Positions 1 through 10,494 are shown, numbered from the stretch's first letter. The stretch: DNA of 64,000 nucleotides from an uncultured Collinsella sp. (GCA_958369225.1 CATXID010000005.1:62001-126000); one strand, 5' to 3'. Program-made: numbers and translations. Notes: a model not told the origin generated them from the letters alone.

Positions 1-559
1 AGTTGCTGATGGGGTTGGAGGAGCTCAGCGTGGCCATGGTGCCGCAGCCAAGCAGGGCAAACAGGCCAACGGATAGGCGCAGCGCCTCCATGTGTCCAAA
101 TCGAAAGAACAGCGGCTGCGCCAAAAACACCATCATGAGGGAGATGAGCATCGATGCTGCCGAGGCTATTGCAATCTCAAAGACAATCTGTCCCGTCAAC
201 GGGATACCCGCGCTGTTGAAGAGCGGGAAGGAGACGATGCTCAGAAGCGCGGCGGCGCACGCCATGACAGCCGAGAAGACAATGATGCTCAGGTAGCGTG
301 CGCAGATGATGTCTTTACGCGAGAGAGGCAGCGTTGCGCGATAGCGCTCCCAACCGTTTTGATTGTCGAAACCGGCCAGTGAGTTCATGAATATGATGGG
401 TGACATGGCACTAACGGCGCAGGCGCCGGCGCTCATACCGGAATCGCCATCCGACGCGTTGGCGAGCGTCAGCACGACGAAGATGAACAGGCCGACTCCT
501 GCAATGCTCGGGATAAGCGAACGAGCGATGGCGAGCTCGGACATAAAGGCGCGTTTCAT
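1..559 (-). CDS. ABC-2 type transporter permease, 3' part outside window
   Basis: Membrane subunit of an ABC exporter. The start codon (557-559) overlaps the stop of the upstream ATPase gene in an ATGA arrangement, so the two are translationally coupled. The 186 codons visible begin MKRAFMSELAIARSLIPS and contain at least four hydrophobic segments (about residues 14-34, 85-110, 125-145 and 160-185), typical of ABC-2 permeases associated with a single ATPase. The C-terminus lies beyond the left edge. The substrate cannot be told; GntR-YtrA-linked exporters of this kind are often connected to cell-envelope stress or antimicrobial peptides, which is only an inference here. Confidence 0.85.
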   Translation of the reverse strand, partial: MKRAFMSELAIARSLIPSIAGVGLFIFVVLTLANASDGDSGMSAGACAVSAMSPIIFMNSLAGFDNQNGWERYRATLPLSRKDIICARYLSIIVFSAVMACAAALLSIVSFPLFNSAGIPLTGQIVFEIAIASAASMLISLMMVFLAQPLFFRFGHMEALRLSVGLFALLGCGTMATLSSSNPISN

Positions 560-1437
560 TTCGAAGCCCCTTTCAGCGTGAGGCGCAGGTAGTCATCAAT
601 GGTTGCCCGATCGCAGGGAATCTCGGGAAAGGCCTCGAGCGTTTCGCAACGGTTGGGCACGAGCACGTCCACGCTATAGGCGTGGTGGGCGGCACGGGCG
701 CCTTCGACGCAAGCCATAAGCTCGGCAGCCTGCGATTGGGTGCAGTGGGCGATGCCGGCGCGGTCGGTAATGTCCTCGCGCGGCAGGTCAAAAATAATCG
801 AGCCATTATCGATGCAGATGACGCGATCAGCGGTGCGATCGAGGTCGGACGTAATGTGGCTCGAGAGCAGCACACTGTGCTGGCCGTCGGCGACAAAGGC
901 AAGCAGCTCATCAAGCAGTTCCTCGCGTGCCATGGGATCGAGGCCCGCGGTGGCTTCGTCCAAAACGAGCAGCTTGGCATTGTGGCTGAGTGCACAGGCA
1001 AGCTGCAGTTTCATGCCCATGCCGCGGGAGAGGTCCTTGACCTTTGTCTTGGGATCGAGGCCAAATCGGTTGATGAATCCGGCGAACGTTTCGCGGTCCC
1101 ACGTGGGGTGCGCCGGGCCTACGAGCGCCTCGATCTGGCCCACCTTGAGCGTGGAGGGGAAGGGGCACGTGTCCAGGACAAGACCGACGCGGGAGCGTAG
1201 ATGGCGTTGCGACTCATCGGGCGCGTCGGCGCCACAGCGCTGCCCAAACAGGTGCACCTCGCCGGCATCAAGCTGTATGAGCCCGAGAGCGGCTCGAATC
1301 GTCGTTGTTTTGCCGGCGCCGTTTGCGCCTACAAAGCCAACGATCTGGCCGGGCTCCACAGCGACCGCGACGTCGCGTAGTGAAAAGCGGTCGCTCACAC
1401 GGCGTGAGATGCCTTTGAGTTCTAAAAGGTTTTGCAT
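556..1437 (-). CDS. ABC transporter ATP-binding protein
   Basis: Cytoplasmic ATPase of an ABC exporter, 293 residues, starting MQNLLELKGISRR. Walker A GANGAGKTT lies at residues 38-46. The signature is LSRGM rather than LSGGQ, and Walker B plus catalytic Glu is LLVLDEATAGLD. The open frame continues far upstream of this start, but the chosen ATG gives the normal family N-terminus and sits just after the GntR gene (23 bases between stop and start). It forms one minus-strand operon gntR - ATPase - permease, presumably autoregulated through the palindrome upstream of gntR. Family assignment is firm; substrate unknown. Confidence 0.92.
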   Translation of the reverse strand: MQNLLELKGISRRVSDRFSLRDVAVAVEPGQIVGFVGANGAGKTTTIRAALGLIQLDAGEVHLFGQRCGADAPDESQRHLRSRVGLVLDTCPFPSTLKVGQIEALVGPAHPTWDRETFAGFINRFGLDPKTKVKDLSRGMGMKLQLACALSHNAKLLVLDEATAGLDPMAREELLDELLAFVADGQHSVLLSSHITSDLDRTADRVICIDNGSIIFDLPREDITDRAGIAHCTQSQAAELMACVEGARAAHHAYSVDVLVPNRCETLEAFPEIPCDRATIDDYLRLTLKGASK

Positions 1438-1460
1438 GGCATAGCCTTTCTTGCAGATGG

Positions 1461-1841
1461 CTACTGCATGGTTTCGGGGGCTACCAGGTCGAGCATTTCG
1501 TGCAGCTTGTCGCGTGTGACACCCAGGGTTTCGGCTTGGCTCGCCGCTTTCGCAAGTAGCTCTTCGATATGGCAGAGCTGGTTTTCGCGCAAGAGCTCTT
1601 GGTTGCCCTCGGCGACAAAACAGCCCTTGCCCTGCACAGTGCAGATAAAGCCGAGTTGCTCCAGGTCGGCGTAAGCGCGCTTGGTGGTGATGACACTCAC
1701 ACCAAGATCGCTCGCGAGTGCGCGGATGCTGGGGAGTTTGGCTCCCGCAGCGAGTGCGCCCGAAAGGATCTGGGCTTTGACTTGCGAGGCTATTTGCTCG
1801 TAGATGGGCTTGTCGCTCGAATTGGATAGGATGATGTCCAC
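1461..1841 (-). CDS. GntR family (YtrA-type) transcriptional regulator
   Basis: Short GntR regulator, 126 residues. The N-terminal winged helix spans about residues 10-75 (PIYEQIASQVKAQILSG, LPSIRALASDLGVSVITTKRAY). It is followed by only a short helical tail, which is the YtrA layout lacking a large effector domain. It heads the operon with the ABC ATPase and permease. YtrA-type regulators usually repress their own operon and respond to cell-wall-active compounds. A matching GTGTATATA/TATATACAC inverted repeat lies 28 bases upstream of the start. Confidence 0.93.
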   Translation of the reverse strand: MDIILSNSSDKPIYEQIASQVKAQILSGALAAGAKLPSIRALASDLGVSVITTKRAYADLEQLGFICTVQGKGCFVAEGNQELLRENQLCHIEELLAKAASQAETLGVTRDKLHEMLDLVAPETMQ

Positions 1842-1868
1842 AGCGGCTCCTTAGCTGATGGGCTACAC

Positions 1869-1902
1869 GTGTATATAACCGGTAAGCACAGTATATATAC
1901 AC
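1869..1902. promoter_or_regulatory. Probable GntR operator (inverted repeat)
   Basis: GTGTATATA (1869-1877) and TATATACAC (1894-1902) form a perfect 9-bp inverted repeat with a 16-bp spacer directly upstream of the gntR gene, in otherwise G+C-rich DNA. GTGTATA-type half sites are characteristic of YtrA-subfamily operators, so autoregulation of the exporter operon is the likely function. Confidence 0.7.
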
Positions 1903-2056
1903 TATGCACAGTTACGCAAGAGACAAATTCGGATTGGGCCGGCTGCCCGGGCCCTAACTGATGAATTTGTCCTGATAGGTGCCCTATGGCGAGGTTTCGC
2001 GGCTACAATAGGGCGGTTACATCGACGTAATGCACTCAATGCAAGAAAGGATCCGC

Positions 2057-3670
<1,614 letters not shown>

Positions 3671-3770
3671 CGCATCGGCGCGGTGGCCCTGCGGGGTTGC
3701 CGCGCCGGTTGCTTGCCTGATGCCGTGTGAGCGGCTATCATACCCACCGTCGTCTTATGACCGAGGCGTC

Positions 3771-3820
3771 CGAGCAGTTCGGGTCCGATATCCTGCTCGT
3801 TAAACCTAAAACCAAAGGAG
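3771..3820 (+). promoter_or_regulatory. Possible preQ1-I-like riboswitch over the ribosome binding site
   Basis: A 7-bp perfect stem CGAGCAG (3771-3777)/CTGCTCG (3793-3799) encloses a 15-base loop containing TTCGGGT. It is followed by an A-rich tail TTAAACCTAAAACC running into AAAGGAG. Loop GGGT can pair with ACCT or ACC in the tail, giving the compact H-type pseudoknot layout of class I preQ1 riboswitches. The next gene is a queuosine-precursor-type transporter, the expected target. This is from inspection only; no covariance model was run. Confidence 0.4.
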
Positions 3821-3826
3821 TACATA

Positions 3827-4549
3827 ATGATCAAGAAGGTCATGGAGGACTATAAGGTCCTGTTGCGGAGCATTCCCGCGGCAACGGTTTCGCTGTTTTT
3901 CGTGAGCGTCATCATGATGAACCTGCTGGCCAACAAAGAGCTTATCAGCCTGCCGTATCTGGCACTCGATTGCGGCTTTGTGGTGAGCTGGGTTTCGTTT
4001 TTGTGCCAGGACATGATCTGTAAGCGCTTTGGCGCCAAGGCATCCATCAAGATCTCTATCCTCGCACTGGCGGTCAACCTTGCCGTGAGCCTGTGCTTTT
4101 GGGCATGCTCGCTCACGCCCGGCATGTGGGGCGCCTACTACGACACGGGCATGATCGAGGTCAACACCGCCCTTAACGCCACCATCGGCGGCACCTGGTA
4201 CGTGGTGCTGGGCTCTTCGCTTGCCATGCTCGTCTCTGCCGTGGTTAACTCCACGCTCAACCAGTCGCTTGGCCGTATGCTCAAGAAGAATAACTTTGCG
4301 AGCTTTGCCTTCCGTTCCTATGTGTCCACGGGTGTTGGCCAGTTTATCGACAACCTGGTCTTTGCCATTGTGGTGAGCCACACGTTCTTTGGTTGGACCT
4401 GGGTGCAAGTCCTTATGTGCTCGCTGACCGGCGCTGTCGCCGAGCTGCTGTGCGAGGTCTTCCTGAGCCCCGTGGGCTACAAGGTCGTGCGCGGCTGGGA
4501 GCGTGAGAATGTGGGCTCCGAGTACCTCGAGCGCCACGCAACCGCCTAA
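3827..4549 (+). CDS. VUT family (queuosine precursor transporter, YhhQ-like) membrane protein
   Basis: Polytopic inner-membrane protein of 240 residues with about six hydrophobic segments. Family traits include CQDMICKRFGAKAS near residue 65 and VGQFIDNLVFAIV near residue 168, as in the VUT_1/YhhQ group. That group imports queuine or preQ1-type precursors for tRNA queuosine modification. The ATG has AAAGGAG seven bases upstream. The upstream hairpin and A-rich tail resemble a preQ1 riboswitch. The SDR gene follows after 9 bases, so the two are probably co-transcribed. Confidence 0.85.
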   Translation: MIKKVMEDYKVLLRSIPAATVSLFFVSVIMMNLLANKELISLPYLALDCGFVVSWVSFLCQDMICKRFGAKASIKISILALAVNLAVSLCFWACSLTPGMWGAYYDTGMIEVNTALNATIGGTWYVVLGSSLAMLVSAVVNSTLNQSLGRMLKKNNFASFAFRSYVSTGVGQFIDNLVFAIVVSHTFFGWTWVQVLMCSLTGAVAELLCEVFLSPVGYKVVRGWERENVGSEYLERHATA

Positions 4550-4558
4550 GGAGCAAGT

Positions 4559-5239
4559 ATGCGGGTTTTGATCACGGGCGCTTCGGGCGGTATCGGAGCC
4601 GCGTGCGTGCAGCGCTTTTTGGACGAGGGCCACGAGGTCGTGGGCTTTGATCTGCTGCCGGCGGCGATCGAACACGAGCGCTACCGCCATCTGATCGTTG
4701 ACGTCCGCGAGCCGGACTCGTTTCCAGTTGACCTTGAACCCCAGGTAATCGTCAACGTTGCCGGTACGCAGGATTCGGCCGACGACATCGCCGCCAACCT
4801 GTGTGGCACCATCAACGTGACCGAGCGCTACGCCTTTGTGGGGGAGGGGCTTGCCGCCAAGCCGACGCCGGCTATTAAATCCGTGGTCAATGTGGGGTCG
4901 GCGAGCGGGCATACGGGATCGGAGTTTCCCGCCTATGCTGCCAGCAAGGGCGGCGTTATCGCCTACACCAAAAACCTTGCAAACCGCCTGGCGCCGCAGG
5001 CCATCGCCAACAGTGTGGACCCGGGTGGCGTTATCACGCCGCTCAACCGTTGTGTGATGGAAGACGAGCACCTGTGGAACCAGATTATGGAGCTCACGCC
5101 GCTTAAACGCTGGGCTACCGCCCAAGAGATCGCCGAGTGGATTTACTTTGTGGGCGTGACCAACCGGTTTATGACCGGGCAGAGCCTGTTGATCGATGGC
5201 GGCGAGGCCGGCCGCACACAATTTATTTGGCCCGAATAG
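4559..5239 (+). CDS. SDR family NAD(P)-dependent oxidoreductase
   Basis: Short-chain dehydrogenase/reductase, 226 residues. The glycine-rich cofactor motif TGASGGIGAAC is at residues 7-17, the NNAG-equivalent is NVAGTQ, catalytic Ser lies in NVGSASG and the catalytic pair is YAASK. The C-terminus ends in the usual SLLIDGGEAG. It resembles 3-alpha-hydroxysteroid or 3-oxoacyl-ACP reductase-like SDRs; the substrate cannot be assigned. An AAGGAG site precedes the ATG, and the gene lies 9 bases after the VUT transporter in the same transcript. A strong terminator follows immediately. Confidence 0.9.
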   Translation: MRVLITGASGGIGAACVQRFLDEGHEVVGFDLLPAAIEHERYRHLIVDVREPDSFPVDLEPQVIVNVAGTQDSADDIAANLCGTINVTERYAFVGEGLAAKPTPAIKSVVNVGSASGHTGSEFPAYAASKGGVIAYTKNLANRLAPQAIANSVDPGGVITPLNRCVMEDEHLWNQIMELTPLKRWATAQEIAEWIYFVGVTNRFMTGQSLLIDGGEAGRTQFIWPE

Positions 5240-5240
5240 G

Positions 5241-5276
5241 AAACGCGCCCGATGGAAAGCCGTCGGGCGCGTTTTT
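5241..5276. terminator. Bidirectional rho-independent terminator
   Basis: AAACGCGCCCGA (5241-5252) pairs with TCGGGCGCGTTT (5263-5274), followed by TTT. The symmetrical A and T flanks let it serve the SDR gene and the convergent ung gene. Confidence 0.85.
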
Positions 5277-5289
5277 GATGCATCGATTT

Positions 5290-6015
5290 TTAGCCGATGC
5301 AAGTCCAGTTGACGGGGGTCGAGCCGTACTGTTCGAGTAGCCGATTAGCTGCTGAGAAGGGACGCGACCCCATAAAGGCGGGGAGTTCTGCCGTGGCACG
5401 GTTGGCCGAAAGCGGCGAGGGGTGTGTAGAGGCCAAGCAAAACTTGCCGGTTGCCTTGCCCGCGCCGGTAGCGGCGAGCTTGCCTTCGACCATCTGCTGG
5501 GCAAAGCGACCCCATGCCAAAAAGACTACCGGTTGGGGCAGCTGGCAGCAGCGTTCGATAACATAGTCGGTCAGGGTGCTCCAGCCCAGTTTGGCGTGCG
5601 AGTTCGCGGCGTGTTCGCGCACGGTGAGCGTAGTGTTGAGAAGCAGGACGCCCTGCTGTGCCCATGGGGTTAGGTCTCCCGTAGCGGGAATGGGGCAACC
5701 CAGATCGGCTTTGAGTTCCTTATAGATGTTACGCAGGCTCGGCGGCAATTTGGTTTGCGTCGCGGGGACCGAGAACGACAGCCCCATTGCCTGGTTGGGT
5801 CCGTGATAGGGATCTTGACCCAAGATGACAACCTCGACCTGGTCGGCCGGCGTGTAGGCGAGGGCATTGAGGATGTCGTCTTGTGCCGGGTAGATGGTCT
5901 GCTCGGCACGCAAAAGGGCGATGCGCCCGAGCAGCTGGTTCGTAGTGTCACGTACCGGCTGCGGCGCATCGCCCAACCAAGTTGCTATGTTGCGGTCGCG
6001 GGTCGCGGCGTCCAT
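5290..6015 (-). CDS. ung: Uracil-DNA glycosylase
   Basis: Family 1 uracil-DNA glycosylase that excises uracil from DNA in base excision repair; 241 residues, normal length. The water-activating motif GQDPYHGP is at residues 66-73 (Asp68), and the DNA-intercalation motif HPSPLSA is near residue 200. LLNTTLTVREH and WGRFAQQ are further family blocks. The ATG follows AAAGGAGCCCC. Single gene, convergent with the SDR gene. Confidence 0.97.
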   Translation of the reverse strand: MDAATRDRNIATWLGDAPQPVRDTTNQLLGRIALLRAEQTIYPAQDDILNALAYTPADQVEVVILGQDPYHGPNQAMGLSFSVPATQTKLPPSLRNIYKELKADLGCPIPATGDLTPWAQQGVLLLNTTLTVREHAANSHAKLGWSTLTDYVIERCCQLPQPVVFLAWGRFAQQMVEGKLAATGAGKATGKFCLASTHPSPLSANRATAELPAFMGSRPFSAANRLLEQYGSTPVNWTCIG

Positions 6016-6102
6016 GGGGCTCCTTTACGTCAGATGCTCTGTCGGTATCTATTGTAAAGGCGTCCGGAGACCTTTATGCCACGGCTACAAAAGGTGAGGC
6101 GC

Positions 6103-7011
6103 TTACGAGGCTCGCTCGGGCGTTCCTGCCATGCGGGCATGGTCGTGAGCATGCGCATGAAGTCGCGGGAGCTGCACGGTTGCCGCCATGACGCCGGTTA
6201 GGATGAGGGCGGCGCCAAAGAAGGCGATGGGGCTCAGGACCTCGCCAACCAAGAAGAACGAAAAGACGGCGGAGCAGACCGGCTCGAGCGAGAAGGCGAA
6301 GCCGGTGGTCTCGGCAGGCACGTGGGGCTGCACGAGTGTTTGGGTGATAAAGCCGTAGGCAGAGCAGATGAGTGCGAGCGCGACGACAACGACGATCTCG
6401 CTGGGCGTGCTGGGAAGCGTGAAGCCGCCAAAGACGCATGCGGCAATGCCCGAGAACAGGCCGCCAAAGCCCAGCTGCCAAACGCCCAGAGCAAGCGGAT
6501 CGACTTCTTCGACAAAGCGCTTGGCTACGATAATGTGGCCGGCATAGATAAAAGCGGAGAGCAGCATGATGAGCGCGCCCGGATTCAGGCTGGTGAAGTC
6601 GGTGCCCGAGAGCAGCAACATGCCGCAGGTGACGATGGCGGTGCCGATGAGCACTTTGCGCTCGGGGGCGCGGCGCAGCAGGGCGGCGTTGGCAAACGGC
6701 ACGATCACGACCGTCAGGCTCTGCAAAAAGCCGGCAGTGGAGGCAGAGGTGAGGCTGGAGCCCAGGCACATGCAGGTGAGCTCGGTTGCCATGATGGCGC
6801 CGATGATGGCGGCGCGAACCATAAGGTCGCGGTTGATGCGGAACGCGCGCTTGTGGAAGAGCAGCAGGCAGACCACAAAGGCGATGATGCAGCGTAGCGC
6901 GACGATGCTCGTGGCGTTCATGCTGTCCATGCCGATCTTCATGAGAGGGTACGAAAAGCCCCATGCGACGGGAACGGAAAATGAGAGCGCGATTGCTTTT
7001 TTGCGATCCAT
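6103..7011 (-). CDS. EamA/DMT family transporter
   Basis: Ten-segment membrane protein of 302 residues with two EamA repeats (about residues 5-140 and 150-285), each a five-helix unit of the drug/metabolite transporter superfamily. WGFSYPLMKIG near the N-terminus is typical. It is transcribed divergently from the LysR gene at 7170, which probably controls it. The same EamA/LysR arrangement recurs at 46754-48641. Substrate unknown; many relatives export amino acids or small metabolites. Confidence 0.9.
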   Translation of the reverse strand: MDRKKAIALSFSVPVAWGFSYPLMKIGMDSMNATSIVALRCIIAFVVCLLLFHKRAFRINRDLMVRAAIIGAIMATELTCMCLGSSLTSASTAGFLQSLTVVIVPFANAALLRRAPERKVLIGTAIVTCGMLLLSGTDFTSLNPGALIMLLSAFIYAGHIIVAKRFVEEVDPLALGVWQLGFGGLFSGIAACVFGGFTLPSTPSEIVVVVALALICSAYGFITQTLVQPHVPAETTGFAFSLEPVCSAVFSFFLVGEVLSPIAFFGAALILTGVMAATVQLPRLHAHAHDHARMAGTPERAS

Positions 7012-7169
7012 GGGACTCCTTTTGTTACAGAACGGTTTCGTACAAAGGATTCTGCTCCCAGATGTGGATGTAGTAAAGCGAATGTATCTTCAGTATGATT
7101 AAGAAATGCTAAAGTAGGCGCGAAAAGCGCTGACAAAACGTTTTACGGCTGCATTGATGTGGAGGCACG

Positions 7170-8036
7170 ATGACATCGCGGTATCAGATTGTTTGTATGG
7201 TGGTCGATCGCGGCAGTCTTAAGGGCGCGGCGGACGAGCTGGGCTATACGCAAAGTGCGGTGAGCCAGGCCGTCAAGGCGCTCGAGCGCGAGCTGGGTAC
7301 CACGCTTATCGAGCGCGGAAAGCAGGGCGTTACGCTTACGCGCGACGGTAAACAATATCTGCCGTACCTGCGCCAGATCGTGACTGCCGAGGCCGAGCTC
7401 GAGGGCAAGCGCCAGGAGCTGCTGGGGCTTTCGTCGACCGATATTCGCATTGCGACGTTTACCAACGTGAGTCGAACCGTGTTGCCGCGCGTGATCCGCG
7501 ACTTTGGGGCCCTGCATCCGGGCGTGCACTTTACCCTCAAGCAGGGCGATTACACGCGCAACGCCCAGTGGGTGCACGATGGCGTGGTTGACTTTTGCTT
7601 TACGGCACGCGGGTTTACCGCTGGTCTCGAGAAGCGCGTGGTCTATCACGACGAGTTGGTAGCATTATTGCCGGCCGCGCATCCACTGACGGCAAAGGAA
7701 AAGGTGACACTCGCCGACCTGGCGTCCGAGCCGTTTGTGCTGCTGGATGAGGGCGAACAGAGCCTGGTGCTCGATGCATTTGCTGCGCATGGCCTGTCGC
7801 CGTATGTGACGAGTGAGGTGACCGACGACTACACCATCATGGCGATGGTGGAGGAGGGCCTAGGCGTGAGCATGCTATATCGCCGTACCGTTGAGGGCAT
7901 GCGAGCCGATATTCGCGTGCGGCCCATCGTGCACGCCCCCTCGCGCGACGTAGTGGCAGCCTGGCGCAGTTGGGACACCATGCCTATCGCCACGAGGCGC
8001 TTTATCGACTACATGAGCTCACATATTGTCAATTAA
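7170..8036 (+). CDS. LysR family transcriptional regulator
   Basis: 288 residues with an N-terminal winged helix-turn-helix (residues 5-62; SLKGAADELGYTQSAVSQ) and a periplasmic-binding-like effector domain. It is transcribed divergently from the EamA transporter with a 158-base shared region, the classic arrangement for LysR regulation of a neighbour. GTGGAGG lies just before the ATG. The C-terminal part shares DDYTIMAMVEEGLGVSML with the LysR at 47784, indicating paralogy. Confidence 0.93.
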   Translation: MTSRYQIVCMVVDRGSLKGAADELGYTQSAVSQAVKALERELGTTLIERGKQGVTLTRDGKQYLPYLRQIVTAEAELEGKRQELLGLSSTDIRIATFTNVSRTVLPRVIRDFGALHPGVHFTLKQGDYTRNAQWVHDGVVDFCFTARGFTAGLEKRVVYHDELVALLPAAHPLTAKEKVTLADLASEPFVLLDEGEQSLVLDAFAAHGLSPYVTSEVTDDYTIMAMVEEGLGVSMLYRRTVEGMRADIRVRPIVHAPSRDVVAAWRSWDTMPIATRRFIDYMSSHIVN

Positions 8037-8063
8037 TGACTGGCGTGGCGTTGAGTGCGGTGT

Positions 8064-9446
8064 TTAGCGGGCTGTCGCTTTGGCTTGGGTGGCGCGATAG
8101 GTGCGTGCCGGGTGGCAGAGCAATACCGCTACGACCATAAAGAACGCCGTGGTGCCCAGGCTGATGGGGTAGACCATCATGATGTTCGCAAAGGTGCGGA
8201 AGTGCGGGAACACGCAGAACACCCAGTAGAAGCGGATGCCGCAGACGCAGATCATGGTGATGAGGGCGGGCGTGAGCGAGATACCAAAGCCGCGCAGGTA
8301 GCCCGACATGTTTTCGTAGAACATGCTAAAGGCGTACGCCGGGAAGATCGAACATACGCGGATATAGCCGATCGAGACGATGTTGGGATCGCTGTTGAAC
8401 AGCGACAAGATCTCGCGCCCCAGGCCAACAATAACGATAATCGTGGTGAGCGCGACGATACCGCCTTCGACTAGGCAGACCTTGAGCGTCTTGGTGCAAC
8501 GGTCGATCTGGCGGGCACCGTGGTTTTGTCCCACAAAGGTGGTGCAAGCCTGACTAAAGCTGTTGAGCAGGTTGTAGCACACGTACTCCAGGCTCATGGC
8601 GGCGCTCGATGCCGCCATGACCTCGGTGCCCAGGCTGTTGATGGCGGACTGGATGATGATGTTGGCGACGGCAAAGACAGCGCTTTGGATGCCGGCGGGC
8701 AGGCCGATCTTAACGATGCGCTTGAGGGCGACGGGGTCGATAGCCAGGTCGCGCGGGGTGACGCGGACGACGGAGTCGGTCTTGAGCAGGCGAATAAAGA
8801 GCGTAGCGGCGCTGACGGTGTAGGCGATGGCGGTGGCGATGGCGACGCCCGCGACGCCCCAGTGGAGTACGGGGACAAAGATGAGGTCCAGGCCAATGTT
8901 GAGGACGGTGGACACGGCAAGCGCCTGCAGCGGCATGCGGGTGATGCCGACGGAGCGGAAGATCGCGGCCTCAAAGTTGTAGAGCAAAATCGAGGGCATG
9001 CTGAGCAAAAAGACACGTAGGTAGAGTGAAGCGAGCGGCATGGTCTCGGCGGGAACGTTGAGCGCGGCGAGCATGGGCTCGGCAAAGACCTCGCCCAGGG
9101 CGATGACGACAAAGCCCACGAGCGCCATTAAAATCGAGGTATGGACGGCGCGTTTGACCATGTTCTGATCGTTGCGGCCGATGGCGTTGGCGATGACCAC
9201 GTTGGAGCCAAGCGACATGCCAATAAACAGGTTGAGCATAAGACTGGTAAGCGGAACATTGGAGCCGACCGCTGCCATGGCGAGGGTTCCCTGGTCGCCC
9301 GAGAAGTTACCGATGATGACCGTGGCGATGAGGTTCGACAGCTGCTCCAAGATGCTCGTGGCGGCCACGGGGAAGGCGAACAGGGGAATATTGCGCCACA
9401 GCGAGCCGGTGGTCATGTCAATGTGCTTAGATACGGTGTCAGCCAT
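8064..9446 (-). CDS. MATE family efflux transporter
   Basis: Multidrug and toxic compound extrusion-type antiporter, 460 residues with twelve predicted membrane helices in two homologous halves (helix bundles about 15-230 and 245-450). Typical features are PVAATSILEQLSNLIATVIIG near residue 28 and VGQNHGARQIDR near residue 305. It probably exports cationic compounds with Na+ or H+ exchange. The ribosome binding site is weak (GAGAGCAT). It is convergent with the LysR gene, with only 27 bases between stops. Confidence 0.93.
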   Translation of the reverse strand: MADTVSKHIDMTTGSLWRNIPLFAFPVAATSILEQLSNLIATVIIGNFSGDQGTLAMAAVGSNVPLTSLMLNLFIGMSLGSNVVIANAIGRNDQNMVKRAVHTSILMALVGFVVIALGEVFAEPMLAALNVPAETMPLASLYLRVFLLSMPSILLYNFEAAIFRSVGITRMPLQALAVSTVLNIGLDLIFVPVLHWGVAGVAIATAIAYTVSAATLFIRLLKTDSVVRVTPRDLAIDPVALKRIVKIGLPAGIQSAVFAVANIIIQSAINSLGTEVMAASSAAMSLEYVCYNLLNSFSQACTTFVGQNHGARQIDRCTKTLKVCLVEGGIVALTTIIVIVGLGREILSLFNSDPNIVSIGYIRVCSIFPAYAFSMFYENMSGYLRGFGISLTPALITMICVCGIRFYWVFCVFPHFRTFANIMMVYPISLGTTAFFMVVAVLLCHPARTYRATQAKATAR

Positions 9447-9510
9447 ATGCTCTCAATCTCTAATATGCTCTTTTGTGCTTATTTGCGCAGACGATGATAC
9501 TCCTAATCGA

Positions 9511-9568
9511 CTAGTCATTGGGGACGTTCTAAAACGATTACTCATTCAAGAACGTCCCCAATGACTAG
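9511..9568. repeat. Intergenic palindrome, GGGGACG-type
   Basis: CTAGTCATTGGGGACGTTCT (9511-9530) and its complement (9549-9568) form 20-bp perfect arms around an 18-base centre. The element at 52097-52152 is a diverged copy with the same GGGGACG core and CTAGTC-like sequence. No terminator T-run is present. It is probably a REP/MITE-like mobile palindrome. Confidence 0.75.
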
Positions 9569-9624
9569 GCGGGGAAGGCGTGCGACAATGGTGGGCGTTG
9601 TGTTGTTCGCGCTAAGGAGTTGCC

Positions 9625-10440
9625 ATGTTGTTGTGTCCCGTTTGCCATGAGCTGCTGGTGGATGACGAACGCGGTGCTGCATGCGCGGGTGGGCACCGGT
9701 TTGACCGTGCGCGCGAGGGCTATCTATATCTCCTGCGCTCGTCCAAGAGCGGCGACTCCATGGGCGATCCCAAGTCGCAGGCACGCAGCCGTCGCGACTT
9801 TCTGAACCGCGGTTACTATGCGCCGTTGCGCGATGCGATGGTCGAGCTGGTGCGCGAGCGGGTGTCTGGACGTGCCGCGTCTACGAACTGCCCCATGACG
9901 TTGCTCGATATTTGCTGTGGCGAGGGCTATTACACCAGCGCCATGGGTGCGGTGCCGGGCGTGAATGCTTACGGCTTTGACCTGGGCAAAGAGATGGTGC
10001 GCCTTGCCGCCAAGCGCGGCGATGCGACCTACTTCGTGGCCAACATGAAGGACATCCCCGTGGCCGATGGCACCTTCGATATGGTGACCGAGCTCTTTGC
10101 TCCCTTTAACGAGCGTGAGTTTTCTCGCGTGCTGGCGCCAGAGGGCTCGCTCTACACCGTGGTGCCGGGTGCCCGTCATCTGTTTGGGCTCAAGGAGGTA
10201 CTCTACGACACGCCGTACCTTAACGATGAGAAGCTGCCGAAGACCACCGAGCTCGAGTTGGTCGGAACGCGGCGGGTGTCTGCGAACATTACGCTCCAAA
10301 CCCAGGCCGACATCGAGGCGGTGTTCCAGATGACGCCGTACTACTACCGCACGCGCCCTGCCGATAAAGAGCGCCTGGCAAACTTGGACACCCTTCAAAC
10401 CGACATCGACTTCATCATCGCCGAGTACCGCCACAGCTAA
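9625..10440 (+). CDS. rlmA: 23S rRNA (guanine-N1)-methyltransferase, RlmA type
   Basis: SAM-dependent methyltransferase, 271 residues. The N-terminal zinc ribbon uses Cys4, Cys7, Cys20 and His24 (CPVC...CAGGH), diagnostic of RlmA. The Rossmann motif I is LLDICCGEGYYT near residue 92, followed by DVVTELFAPF-like motifs, here DMVTELFAPFNERE. RlmA enzymes methylate G745 or G748 of 23S rRNA; the gram-positive type (RlmA-II, TlrB) can affect macrolide sensitivity, but the position cannot be decided from sequence alone. TAAGGAG precedes the ATG. Confidence 0.85.
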   Translation: MLLCPVCHELLVDDERGAACAGGHRFDRAREGYLYLLRSSKSGDSMGDPKSQARSRRDFLNRGYYAPLRDAMVELVRERVSGRAASTNCPMTLLDICCGEGYYTSAMGAVPGVNAYGFDLGKEMVRLAAKRGDATYFVANMKDIPVADGTFDMVTELFAPFNEREFSRVLAPEGSLYTVVPGARHLFGLKEVLYDTPYLNDEKLPKTTELELVGTRRVSANITLQTQADIEAVFQMTPYYYRTRPADKERLANLDTLQTDIDFIIAEYRHS

Positions 10441-10442
10441 CA

Positions 10443-10477
10443 ACCTGCCAAAAAGGGACAGGTTTGTTTTGGTAGGT
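10443..10477. repeat. Half-copy of the 35-bp GGGACAGG palindrome arm
   Basis: ACCTGCCAAAAAGGGACAGG followed by TTTGTTTTGGTAGGT matches one arm of the two-arm element at 28538-28639 with very few differences. Here only one arm is present, directly after the rlmA stop codon. Confidence 0.75.
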
Positions 10478-10494
10478 TTTGTCTGGGCAAACGT

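Noticed and set aside
3806..5302. 498-residue minus-strand open frame
   Set aside because: Overlaps the VUT and SDR genes on the other strand, low complexity and no domain.
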